From positions 1-7,375 of the forward strand of contig CAYWTM010000148.1 in assembly GCA_964460185.1 (NCBI GenBank): a stretch of 7,375 bases of DNA, written 5' to 3'. A model generated the notes under the pieces. The model was not told the DNA's origin, made no database searches, and worked only from the letters and a program-made list of their open reading frames with translations. A program made the translations under genes and the position numbers. Origin of the DNA: JAVJPJ01 sp040217295. Lineage in GTDB: Bacteria; Pseudomonadota; Alphaproteobacteria; Rhodobacterales; Rhodobacteraceae. Positions 1 through 6,250 of this stretch are shown in pieces (position 1 is the stretch's first letter; the number at the start of each line of letters is the position of its first letter).

Positions 1-458
1 TGGCGATCTACGTGACGATGAATATCGGCACCTTCGCCTTCATCCTGACCATGGAAAAGGACGGCCGGCACGTCACCGAGATTTCGGCCCTGTCCAGTTT
101 CGCCAGCCGCGAGGGGGCCAAGGCCATCGCGATCCTGCTGCTGATGTTCAGCCTTGCGGGCGTGCCGCCGCTGGTGGGCTTTTTCGGCAAATACGCGGTT
201 CTGACGGCCGCCGTGGACGCCGGGATGGTCTGGCTGGCCGTGGCAGGCGTGATCGCGTCGGTGATCGGTGCCTTCTATTACCTGCGCATCGTCTACCTGA
301 TGTATTTCGGCGAAGACCGCGAAGGCCTGGATGGCAAGATGGGCGTGATGCAATACACTGGCTTGATGGTGTCAGCCGCGATCATGCTGCTGGGGATCAT
401 CAACCTGTTCGGCATCGAAGCACCTGCCGCGCTGGCGGCCGAGATGCTGGTTCGCTGA
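1..458 (+). CDS. nuoN: NADH-quinone oxidoreductase subunit N, C-terminal part (gene cut by window start)
   Basis: This is the 3' end of a membrane subunit of respiratory complex I, one of the antiporter-like subunits that translocate protons as NADH electrons pass to quinone. The reading frame is open from base 3, so the start lies outside the window; about 151 residues are visible. The segment FSLAGVPPLVGFFGKY (about bases 150-197) is the hallmark of NuoN and its Mrp-antiporter relatives and carries the lysine that lines the proton channel in the family. At least three hydrophobic membrane spans are visible: one around this motif, one ending in FYYLRIVYLMYF, and one near the C terminus (GLMVSAAIMLLGIINLFGI). 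The closest alternatives, NuoM and NuoL, are less likely because nuoN is the usual last gene of the nuo operon and here it is followed by birA, as in many alphaproteobacteria. The stop codon is directly followed by the birA ATG. Confidence 0.93.
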   Translation, partial: AIYVTMNIGTFAFILTMEKDGRHVTEISALSSFASREGAKAIAILLLMFSLAGVPPLVGFFGKYAVLTAAVDAGMVWLAVAGVIASVIGAFYYLRIVYLMYFGEDREGLDGKMGVMQYTGLMVSAAIMLLGIINLFGIEAPAALAAEMLVR

Positions 459-1208
459 ATGGCGGCCTGGCCCGAAGGTCTGGGCCGGCAGGTCATCGCC
501 ACCACTGACAGCACCATGGCCGAGGCCGCGCGCCAGGCGCCGGCCCTGGCAGGCCCCACATGGATCTGCGCGCTGGAGCAGACCGCCGCGCGCGGGCGCC
601 GTGGCCGGGCATGGTCCAACCCCAGGGGCAATTTCGCGGCCTCGCTGGTGATGCGCCCGAGCGAACCGCCGGGCCGGGTGGCGCTGCGGTCCTTTGTGGC
701 GGCGCTGGCATTGCAGGATGCCTTTGTCGCCGCCACCGGTCGGGCCGAAAGCTTTGCATTGAAATGGCCGAACGATGTGCTTTTGAACGGTGGCAAGGTG
801 GCGGGCATCTTGCTGGAAAGCATGGGGCAGGGCGCGCGGGTCGATCATCTGATCATCGGCATCGGCGTGAACCTGGTCGAGGCCCCCGCGCCCGCTCAGG
901 TCGAACCGGGTGCGGTGCCCCCCGTGAGCCTGATGTCGGAAACCGGGGCGGCCGTCACGCCCGAGGATTTCCTGGATCTGCTGGCCCCCGCCTATGCGAA
1001 ATACGAGGCGCAGTTCACCACCTACGGTTTTGCACCGATCCGAACCGCCTGGCTGGCCAATGCCACCCGCCTGGGTCAGGCCATCACCGCACGGACGGCC
1101 ACCACGGAAACCAGCGGAACGTTCCGCGACGTGGACATGGAGGGCAATCTTGTGCTGGAAACGTCCAGGGGCCGTCAGCATATCGCGGCGGCCGATATCT
1201 TTTTCTGA
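459..1208 (+). CDS. birA: Biotin--[acetyl-CoA-carboxylase] ligase, without N-terminal DNA-binding domain
   Basis: The 249-residue product attaches biotin to the biotin carboxyl carrier protein of acetyl-CoA carboxylase and similar enzymes, via biotinyl-AMP, in the cytosol. Seen: TTDSTMAEA (15-23), the biotinyl-AMP loop ARGRRGRAW (44-52), KWPND (102-106) whose lysine corresponds to the catalytic one of the family, GGKVAGIL (111-118) and GIGVN (134-138). A C-terminal beta domain carries the usual GTFRDVDMEGNLVLE pattern (about 220-234). The protein starts directly with the catalytic domain, so it is a group I ligase and, unlike E. coli BirA, should not repress biotin genes itself. The ATG lies immediately after the nuoN TGA (TGAATG). 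No Shine-Dalgarno site is visible at normal spacing, so translation probably depends on ribosomes finishing nuoN. Confidence 0.95.
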   Translation: MAAWPEGLGRQVIATTDSTMAEAARQAPALAGPTWICALEQTAARGRRGRAWSNPRGNFAASLVMRPSEPPGRVALRSFVAALALQDAFVAATGRAESFALKWPNDVLLNGGKVAGILLESMGQGARVDHLIIGIGVNLVEAPAPAQVEPGAVPPVSLMSETGAAVTPEDFLDLLAPAYAKYEAQFTTYGFAPIRTAWLANATRLGQAITARTATTETSGTFRDVDMEGNLVLETSRGRQHIAAADIFF

Positions 1209-1216
1209 AGGAAGGG
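1209..1216 (+). promoter_or_regulatory. Strong ribosome binding site of coaX
   Basis: AGGAAGGG lies 7 nt before the coaX ATG at 1224 and starts inside the stop region of birA. It is the best Shine-Dalgarno match in the plus-strand operon. It fixes the coaX start and suggests that coaX can be translated independently of birA. Confidence 0.7.
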
Positions 1217-1223
1217 CGCGCAA

Positions 1224-2003
1224 ATGCTCCTCTGTATCGATTGCGGGAACACCAACACGGTCTTTTCGGTGTGGGATGGCGAAACCTTTCTCGCGACCTT
1301 TCGCACCTCGACCGAACACACCCGCACGGCGGATCAGTATTTCGTCTGGTTCTCGACCCTGATGGAGCATCAGAAGATCGCGGTGGCGATCACCGAATGC
1401 ATCATCTCGTCGACAGTGCCACGGGTGGTCTTCAACCTGCGCGTTCTGTGCGACCGCTATTTCCAGACCCGGCCGGTGGTGGTGGGCAAACCCGAATGCC
1501 TGCTGCCCACCATGCCGCGCGTCGACGAGGGCACACAGGTCGGCCCGGACCGCCTGGTGAACACCGCAGGTGCCTTTGACCGCCACGGCGGTGACCTGAT
1601 CGTGGTGGATTTCGGCACCGCCACGACGTTTGACGTGGTGGCCGAGGACGGCGCCTATGTGGGCGGCGTGATCGCGCCGGGCGTGAACCTGAGCCTCGAG
1701 GCACTGCACCACGCGGCGGCGGCATTGCCCCATGTCGACGTGACGAAACCGCAGCGTGTGATCGGAACCAACACGGTCGCCTGCATGCAATCGGGTGTGT
1801 TCTGGGGATATGTTGGTCTGGTGCGTGGCGTTTGCGACCGTATCCGTGCCGAATACGAACGCCCCATGCGGATTATCGGCACGGGCGGGCTTGCGCCGTT
1901 GTTCTCGCAGGGGGATGTGTTATTTGACCAGATCGAAGATGATCTGACGATGCACGGCCTGACCGTGATCCACAAATACAACAAGGACAACGGGCAGACA
2001 TGA
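1224..2003 (+). CDS. coaX: Type III pantothenate kinase
   Basis: The 259-residue product phosphorylates pantothenate with ATP, the first step of coenzyme A synthesis, in the cytosol. It belongs to the ASKHA (acetate kinase/sugar kinase/Hsp70) fold. Seen: the N-terminal phosphate motif CIDCGNTNT (4-12) with D6; GPDR (107-110) whose aspartate is the catalytic base in the family; VVDFGTATTFD (127-137) with D129 at the monovalent-cation site; GGVIAPG (147-153); and GTGGLA (219-224). The length is normal for CoaX, and the start is fixed by the DCGNTNT motif at the extreme N terminus and the ribosome binding site before it. It sits 15 bp after birA and overlaps the RNase J gene by 4 bp (ATGA). Many alphaproteobacteria rely on this enzyme rather than the feedback-inhibited CoaA type; whether this strain has another kinase cannot be seen here. 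Confidence 0.97.
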   Translation: MLLCIDCGNTNTVFSVWDGETFLATFRTSTEHTRTADQYFVWFSTLMEHQKIAVAITECIISSTVPRVVFNLRVLCDRYFQTRPVVVGKPECLLPTMPRVDEGTQVGPDRLVNTAGAFDRHGGDLIVVDFGTATTFDVVAEDGAYVGGVIAPGVNLSLEALHHAAAALPHVDVTKPQRVIGTNTVACMQSGVFWGYVGLVRGVCDRIRAEYERPMRIIGTGGLAPLFSQGDVLFDQIEDDLTMHGLTVIHKYNKDNGQT

Positions 2004-3676
2004 GCACCCGCGAACGGCTGATTTACCTCCCCCTCGGTGGCGCGGGGGAGATCGGGATGAACTGTTACGTCTATGGCTACGGCCCCGCAGGCAAGGAACG
2101 CCTGATCGTGGTCGATCTGGGCGTGTCGTTTCCCGATATGGATGGAACGCCGGGGGTCGATCTGATCTTGCCCGATATCACGTGGCTGGCTGAAAATGCC
2201 GCACGTATCGATGCCATCTTCATCACCCATGCGCACGAAGATCACGTGGGCGCGTTGGGGCATCTGTGGGCGCGCCTGAAGGCGCCGGTGTATTGCCGGC
2301 GCTTCACGGCCCTTCACGCGATGCGCAAGCTGCAAGATGCCGGCCATTCGCCCGACGAGGTGCGCGTGGTTCTGCCCTATCCCGAAACGGTCGAGGTCGG
2401 ATCGTTCCGCGTGCAATTCGCGCCCGTATCCCATTCGATCCCCGAGGCGTCGGCGCTGATCATCGACACGCCCGCCGGCCGCGTCGTGCATTCCGGCGAT
2501 TTCAAGATCGACCGTGACCCGGTCGTGGGCGAAGCCTTTGACGAAGAGATGTGGCGCCAGATCGCACAAGATGGCGTGCGCGCGTTCATCTGCGACTCGA
2601 CCAATGTCTTCAATCGCAACCCCGGACGGTCCGAAAGCCAGCTGCCCCCGCAGATCAATGCGCTGGTGGCCGATGCCAAGGGCATGGTCGCCGCGACGAC
2701 ATTCGCGTCCAACATTGCGCGGGTAAAGACGCTGGCCGAGGCCGGAAAGGCGTCCGGCCGGTCGATCTGCCTGTTGGGCCGATCGATGAAACGGATGGTC
2801 AGTGCGGGCGTGGAAGCCGGCGTGCTGACCGATTTCCCCGCCACCGTCAGCCCCGAGGATGCCGCGGACATTCCGCGCGAGAACCTGATGTTGCTGGTCA
2901 CCGGCAGCCAGGGTGAACGCCGCGCGGCTTCGGCGCAGCTGAGCCGGGGCAGTTACCTGGGTCTCGAGCTGAAAGAAGGCGATACGTTCCTGTTTTCCTC
3001 CAAGACCATCCCGGGCAACGAAGTGCCGGTGTCGCGGATCCAGAACGCGCTGGCGGAAAAAGGCATCGACGTGGTCGATGAGCAGTCCGGGTTCTACCAT
3101 GTATCCGGTCACGCCAATCGCCCCGATCTGGAGTTGATGCACGACATCCTGCGCCCGCAGATCCTGATCCCGAACCATGGCGAATATCGGCATCTGCGCG
3201 AACATGCCAAGCTTGCGCTGTCAAAGGGCATCGCGGGGGTCGTGGCCGCAAACGGCTCGATGGTGGAGTTGTCCGGCAACGCACCCGAGATCATCGAATA
3301 CATCGATGTCGCGCGAACCTATCTGGACGGCGAGGCCTTTGTCGGCGCGTTCGACGGGGTAATCCGAGACCGGATGAAGCTGGCGTTGAATGGCCTGGTC
3401 TGCGTGGCGTTGATCGTGGACGAGGACGACACGCTGCTGGAGGATTCCTGGGTGGCCCTGCGCGGCCTGCCGGAAGTGTCGAACAAGGGCGCCGACCTGG
3501 TCGAGGCGATCGAGGATGAACTGGCCGATGCCATCGCGCGTTTCGATGCCAAGACGGTCAATGATGACGCCCGCCTGGAAGAGGCCGTAAAACGTGTCGT
3601 CCGTCAGACCTGCGTCGGAGAGATCGGCAAGAAACCCGAAGTCTCGGTTTTGGTCAGCCGCTTGATGGCCAGCTAG
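2000..3676 (+). CDS. rnj: Ribonuclease J (metallo-beta-lactamase/beta-CASP RNase)
   Basis: The 558-residue product is an RNase of the J family, acting as 5'-to-3' exonuclease and endonuclease in mRNA decay and rRNA 5' maturation. Seen: the N-terminal PLGGAGEIGMN (11-21); the metal-binding motif THAHEDH (H77, H79, D81, H82); H145 in VSHSIPE; D167 in HSGDFKID; the beta-CASP motif HVSGHA (H367, H371); and PNHGEYRHL with H393. The family more often has a small residue where N392 stands, but the metal-binding histidine is kept. A C-terminal domain of about 120 residues follows, so length and architecture are complete. The start overlaps coaX as ATGA, with AAGGA 12 nt upstream, which points to translational coupling. 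The gene is the last of the nuoN-birA-coaX unit and is followed by a terminator hairpin. It converges on the DEAD-box helicase gene. Which RNase J paralogue it is, if the genome has two, cannot be told. Confidence 0.95.
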   Translation: MSTRERLIYLPLGGAGEIGMNCYVYGYGPAGKERLIVVDLGVSFPDMDGTPGVDLILPDITWLAENAARIDAIFITHAHEDHVGALGHLWARLKAPVYCRRFTALHAMRKLQDAGHSPDEVRVVLPYPETVEVGSFRVQFAPVSHSIPEASALIIDTPAGRVVHSGDFKIDRDPVVGEAFDEEMWRQIAQDGVRAFICDSTNVFNRNPGRSESQLPPQINALVADAKGMVAATTFASNIARVKTLAEAGKASGRSICLLGRSMKRMVSAGVEAGVLTDFPATVSPEDAADIPRENLMLLVTGSQGERRAASAQLSRGSYLGLELKEGDTFLFSSKTIPGNEVPVSRIQNALAEKGIDVVDEQSGFYHVSGHANRPDLELMHDILRPQILIPNHGEYRHLREHAKLALSKGIAGVVAANGSMVELSGNAPEIIEYIDVARTYLDGEAFVGAFDGVIRDRMKLALNGLVCVALIVDEDDTLLEDSWVALRGLPEVSNKGADLVEAIEDELADAIARFDAKTVNDDARLEEAVKRVVRQTCVGEIGKKPEVSVLVSRLMAS

Positions 3677-3705
3677 CCGCGTCCGGTTGCCACTGACCGC
3701 GGTGC

Positions 3706-3751
3706 AAAACGCCCTTCAAGTGCCTGCCTTTTGGCAGGCACTTGACGTTTT
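3706..3751. terminator. Bidirectional intrinsic terminator between RNase J and helicase genes
   Basis: A perfect 12-bp inverted repeat, CAAGTGCCTGCC (3717-3728) and GGCAGGCACTTG (3733-3744), surrounds a TTTT loop. One more T-A pair (3716/3745) extends it, and an outer AAAACG (3706-3711) pairs with CGTTTT (3746-3751) across a 4-nt bulge. Each strand therefore has a GC-rich stem followed by a short T run. It lies 30 bp after the RNase J stop and 37 bp after the helicase stop, where one hairpin could end both convergent transcripts. The T runs are only four long and set off from the central stem, so termination may be incomplete. Confidence 0.85.
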
Positions 3752-3787
3752 GACCCCGGTCTTGGCCCCGGGATTGATCGGGGGCTG

Positions 3788-5557
3788 TCAGGCGGCCGGC
3801 TCTTCCGCATTGCCATTTGACGTGTCGGATGCGGCCTCGGGGGCGGCGCCCGTGTCGGCGTCGGCCGTCTTTGGCTTGCGGGCACGGCTTGCGCGCGGCT
3901 TGGCAGAACGCTTTGCCCGGGGCTTCGCCTTTGGCTCTTCCGGGGCGGCGTCGGGTGTCGCGTCAGCTGCGCCTGCCTCGATCTCGGTCTCGTCGTCATC
4001 GGGGGTCATGATACGGGGCGGGCCGCCCCGGCGTTCATCAAAGCTGAGTGCGATGAAACCCGGCAGGTGATCCCCCATACCGACGACACGGGGGCCACGG
4101 TCGTCGCGACCGCGTCCGCGAGACCGGTTGTCACGCTCGCCGCCACGGTCGTTGCGATCGCGGCGTTCACGGGGGGCGCGGTCGGTTGTGTCGCGCGGGG
4201 CCTGTTCGACCCTTGCCGCCTCGGCGGCCGGGGCCGGAGCCGGAGCCTGCGCCGGTTGTTCCGTGGTCTCGGGGGCGGGCGTGGTGGCAGAGGCCGCATC
4301 GTCGCTTTTCCGACGGCTGCGGCTGCGCGAGGATTTGCGCGGGCCCCTGTCTTCGCGGGCTTCGGAAGCGTCGTCGGATGCCTTGCCTTGCGTGGACACA
4401 CCCTCGGGTGACCATGGCAGGTCTGCCCTCGGGATCGGCTGCCCGATCAGGGATTCGATGGCAGTGAGGTATTTCTCGTCCGAGGGGACGGATATCGTGA
4501 TCGCGACCCCGCTGCGCCCGGCACGCCCGGTGCGACCGATGCGGTGAACGTAATCCTCGGCATGGCTGGGAACGTCGTAATTGACCACGTGGCTGACATT
4601 GGGAATATCAAGCCCGCGCGCAGCCACGTCGGACGCCACGAGCAGCCTGATCGACCCATCGCGGAACCCGTCCAGTGTCCGCGTGCGGTGCGATTGATCG
4701 AGGTCGCCGTGGATCGGTTCGGCGTTCAGACCGTGCGATTTCAGCGATTTGGCGACGATATCCACATCGACCTTGCGGTTGCAGAAGATGATCGCGTTGG
4801 TGAAGGCCGCGCCGTCTGCCTCGATCGCGGCGCGCAGCATTTCGCGTTTTTGCTTGGCCGTCATGTCGCGGCGGGTCGGTTTGAATTCCAGCAGGCGCTG
4901 TTCGATCGTGTCCGAGGTCGTGGATTGACGCGCAACCTCGATCCGGGCCGGGTTCGACAGGAAGGTATTGGTGATCCGCTCGATCTCGGGCGCCATGGTG
5001 GCGGAAAAGAACAGCGTCTGGCGGGTGAAGGGCACAAGACCGAAGATGCGTTCGATATCGGGGATGAACCCCATGTCCAGCATCCGGTCCGCTTCGTCCA
5101 CGACCATGACCTTCACGTCGTTCAGGATCAGTTTGCCGCGTTCGAAATGATCCAGAAGACGACCGGGCGTTGCAATCAGGACGTCGACGCCCTTGTCGAT
5201 CAGGGTATCTTGTTCCTTGAAGCTTACGCCGCCGATCAGAAGCGCCTTGGTCAGTTTCACATGTTTGGCGTAGGTGTCGAAATTCTCGGCCACCTGCGCG
5301 GCCAGTTCGCGGGTCGGGCACAACACGAGGCTGCGCGGCATGCGCGCACGGGCGCGGCCACGGGCCAGCATCGTGATCAGCGGCAGCGTGAAGCTGGCCG
5401 TCTTGCCGGTGCCGGTCTGGGCGATGCCCAGAACGTCGCGGCCTTCGAGCGCGGGAGGAATCGCGCCTTCCTGAATGGGGGTGGGATTTTCGTAGCCGGC
5501 TTCGGATACGGCCTTGAGAACCTTCGGATTGAGGTTTAGCTCGGAAAACGTCGTCAT
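3788..5557 (-). CDS. RhlE-like DEAD-box ATP-dependent RNA helicase with long disordered C-terminal tail
   Basis: The 589-residue product unwinds RNA duplexes using ATP, in ribosome assembly, RNA decay or cold adaptation. All core motifs are present: Q motif (about 4-29, ending PTPIQ), AQTGTGKT (46-53), PTRELA (81-86), TPGR (130-133), DEAD (154-157), SAT (185-187), IIFCNRK (256-262), ASDVAARGLDIP (308-319) and HRIGRTGRAGR (338-348). The core ends near 382. The tail of about 207 residues alternates an alanine/proline stretch (about 421-449), an Arg/Asp/Gly stretch (450-490), a hydrophobic island (491-510), an acidic stretch (519-541), a Lys/Arg/Ala/Pro stretch (542-563) and an acidic end. I chose the ATG at 5557 because the Q motif begins right after it; a frame extension to 5626 adds residues with no family resemblance. 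The overall form resembles RhlE, but a precise orthologue name would be a guess. RNase J lies convergently across a shared terminator. Confidence 0.94.
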   Translation of the reverse strand: MTTFSELNLNPKVLKAVSEAGYENPTPIQEGAIPPALEGRDVLGIAQTGTGKTASFTLPLITMLARGRARARMPRSLVLCPTRELAAQVAENFDTYAKHVKLTKALLIGGVSFKEQDTLIDKGVDVLIATPGRLLDHFERGKLILNDVKVMVVDEADRMLDMGFIPDIERIFGLVPFTRQTLFFSATMAPEIERITNTFLSNPARIEVARQSTTSDTIEQRLLEFKPTRRDMTAKQKREMLRAAIEADGAAFTNAIIFCNRKVDVDIVAKSLKSHGLNAEPIHGDLDQSHRTRTLDGFRDGSIRLLVASDVAARGLDIPNVSHVVNYDVPSHAEDYVHRIGRTGRAGRSGVAITISVPSDEKYLTAIESLIGQPIPRADLPWSPEGVSTQGKASDDASEAREDRGPRKSSRSRSRRKSDDAASATTPAPETTEQPAQAPAPAPAAEAARVEQAPRDTTDRAPRERRDRNDRGGERDNRSRGRGRDDRGPRVVGMGDHLPGFIALSFDERRGGPPRIMTPDDDETEIEAGAADATPDAAPEEPKAKPRAKRSAKPRASRARKPKTADADTGAAPEAASDTSNGNAEEPAA

Positions 5558-5571
5558 ATGCGTCCAATCGG

Positions 5572-5588
5572 GCCGGGCCATGCCCGGC
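5572..5588 (-). promoter_or_regulatory. Hairpin just upstream of the helicase start codon
   Basis: In the transcript GCCGGGC and GCCCGGC form a perfect 7-bp all-GC stem with a 3-nt loop, ending 14 nt before the helicase ATG at 5557. The 14-nt spacer holds no purine-rich Shine-Dalgarno site beyond a weak GGA. The stem would sit at the edge of the ribosome footprint, so it could modulate initiation. Its function is inferred only from position. Confidence 0.4.
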
Positions 5589-5635
5589 AGAAGATGAAAG
5601 GAGCGCTTGATACCGTCGCGCCCCACGGAGATTGG

Positions 5636-5654
5636 CCCGCGCGCGGATCGCGGG
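5636..5654 (-). promoter_or_regulatory. Second GC hairpin in the helicase leader
   Basis: In the transcript CCCGCG pairs with CGCGGG across a 7-nt loop, near the presumed 5' end of the helicase mRNA. Short GC palindromes are common by chance in DNA of this composition, so this is noted mainly as part of a structured leader. Confidence 0.25.
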
Positions 5655-5663
5655 GCTCACGGG

Positions 5664-5692
5664 GACATAGGACAAAAGCACGGTGCGGTCAA
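5664..5692 (-). promoter_or_regulatory. Candidate sigma-70 type promoter of the helicase gene
   Basis: On the minus strand TTGACC (5692-5687, five of six matches to the -35 consensus) is separated by exactly 17 bp from TATGTC (5669-5664, three of six matches to the -10 consensus). Transcription would start near 5657, giving a leader of about 100 nt. The -35 box is strong and the -10 box weak, a bias often seen in alphaproteobacterial promoters. It overlaps the candidate terminator of the preceding gene. Confidence 0.45.
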
Positions 5693-5716
5693 ATCTGCAG
5701 GTGCGAAAGCCCGTGC
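5674..5716 (-). terminator. Weak candidate terminator after the exported-protein gene
   Basis: On the minus strand GCACGG (5716-5711) pairs with CCGTGC (5683-5678). Two further G-C pairs form next to a bulged base, the loop is about 22 nt, and TTTT follows (5677-5674). It begins 4 bp after the stop codon at 5721. The long loop and short T run make it a poor intrinsic terminator. Confidence 0.3.
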
Positions 5717-5720
5717 TGCG

Positions 5721-6230
5721 TCATATCCCTGCCGCAAGGGTCGCGGCCTCGACAAACAAGTCGGGTGGCGCGGCGATGTCGATGGTTCCCGCGGGACCCG
5801 TCAAATGCGCGGTCAGGCCCTGGGTCCGGGCACGGTCGAACATGGCGCTGCTCAGAAAGATCATGCCGACCTGGTTGTCGCGACAATGACCGTGGGTGCA
5901 GCCGATTCCGTTACGTGCGGTCGATCGATACGGCAGTTCCACGCCGCTGTCCCATGCTTCGGCATAGCGCAGGCGGTGCACACCGTCGCGGCGATGGTGG
6001 ATCACCAGCGCGCGCACCGTGTCGGTGTCGCGGGTCACCACGATCACATGGCCGACAAGCACGTGATGCCGATGGTCCGAGATCACCACCTGATCGCTGT
6101 AAACGCCTTCGATCCCGGTTTCGGGGATGGATACCGCGCCCCCTTCGGCGAGACCTTGGGAGGCGGTGAGCAAAAAGACGTAAAGACAAAGCGCAGCGGA
6201 TCTGAACATGGCGCGCACTCTGCGCCACAT
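5721..6230 (-). CDS. Small exported protein of unknown function
   Basis: The product is 169 residues from the ATG at 6230. It has an Arg-rich N terminus (WRRVRAMFRS), a hydrophobic stretch (AALCLYVFLLTAS) and a signal-peptidase I-like site after GLA (about residue 28), so it is probably exported to the periplasm. The mature part of about 141 residues lacks further membrane spans. It contains a His-rich stretch DHRHHVLVGH, a second group VIHHRRDGVHRL, and a Cys pair in CTHGHC (C111, C116) that could form a disulfide or bind a metal. I do not recognise a family. The start is uncertain: the ATG at 6209 gives a shorter, equally good signal peptide, and neither ATG has a clear Shine-Dalgarno site. 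It follows the Ada-like gene by 15 bp, and a CtrA-like site lies directly before it, so it may be read from the prfC transcript or from its own promoter. Confidence 0.72.
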   Translation of the reverse strand: MWRRVRAMFRSAALCLYVFLLTASQGLAEGGAVSIPETGIEGVYSDQVVISDHRHHVLVGHVIVVTRDTDTVRALVIHHRRDGVHRLRYAEAWDSGVELPYRSTARNGIGCTHGHCRDNQVGMIFLSSAMFDRARTQGLTAHLTGPAGTIDIAAPPDLFVEAATLAAGI

Positions 6231-6234
6231 TTGG

Positions 6235-6250
6235 TTAAGCAAAGGTTAAC
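6235..6250. promoter_or_regulatory. Candidate CtrA binding site (TTAA-N7-TTAAC)
   Basis: TTAA at 6235-6238, seven bases, then TTAAC at 6246-6250 on the plus strand matches the full-site consensus of the response regulator CtrA, known from Caulobacter and other alphaproteobacteria. It overlaps the TAA stop (6248-6246) of the Ada-like gene and ends 5 bp before the ATG at 6230 of the exported-protein gene. I noticed no other TTAA pair with this spacing in this GC-rich window. A site so close to the start codon would repress, unless translation really begins at 6209 or transcription starts further downstream. Confidence 0.5.

Noticed and set aside
372..1790. Long minus-strand open frame (472 codons) opposite birA and coaX
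   Set aside because: It lies antisense to two genes with clear family motifs. Its His/Arg/Gly-rich composition is typical of a shadow frame in GC-rich DNA.
1655..3205. Long minus-strand open frame (516 codons) opposite coaX and RNase J
   Set aside because: It is antisense to well-supported genes, has no recognisable domain, and is composed like other shadow frames here.
4100..4330. GC-rich near-repeats in the helicase tail, considered as a tandem repeat or recombination site
   Set aside because: They are explained by Ala/Pro and Arg/Asp/Gly codon runs; no exact long repeat unit is present.
4544..5539. Plus-strand open frame (331 codons) opposite the helicase core
   Set aside because: It is the complement of the conserved helicase motifs and shows no domain of its own.
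5558..5626. Upstream GTG start extending the helicase by 23 residues
   Set aside because: The extension does not resemble the family, while the ATG at 5557 places the Q motif at the normal distance from the N terminus.
6231..6242. TTG start at 6242 for the exported protein
   Set aside because: It is a rare start codon with no ribosome binding site, and ATG codons at 6230 and 6209 already give a full signal peptide.
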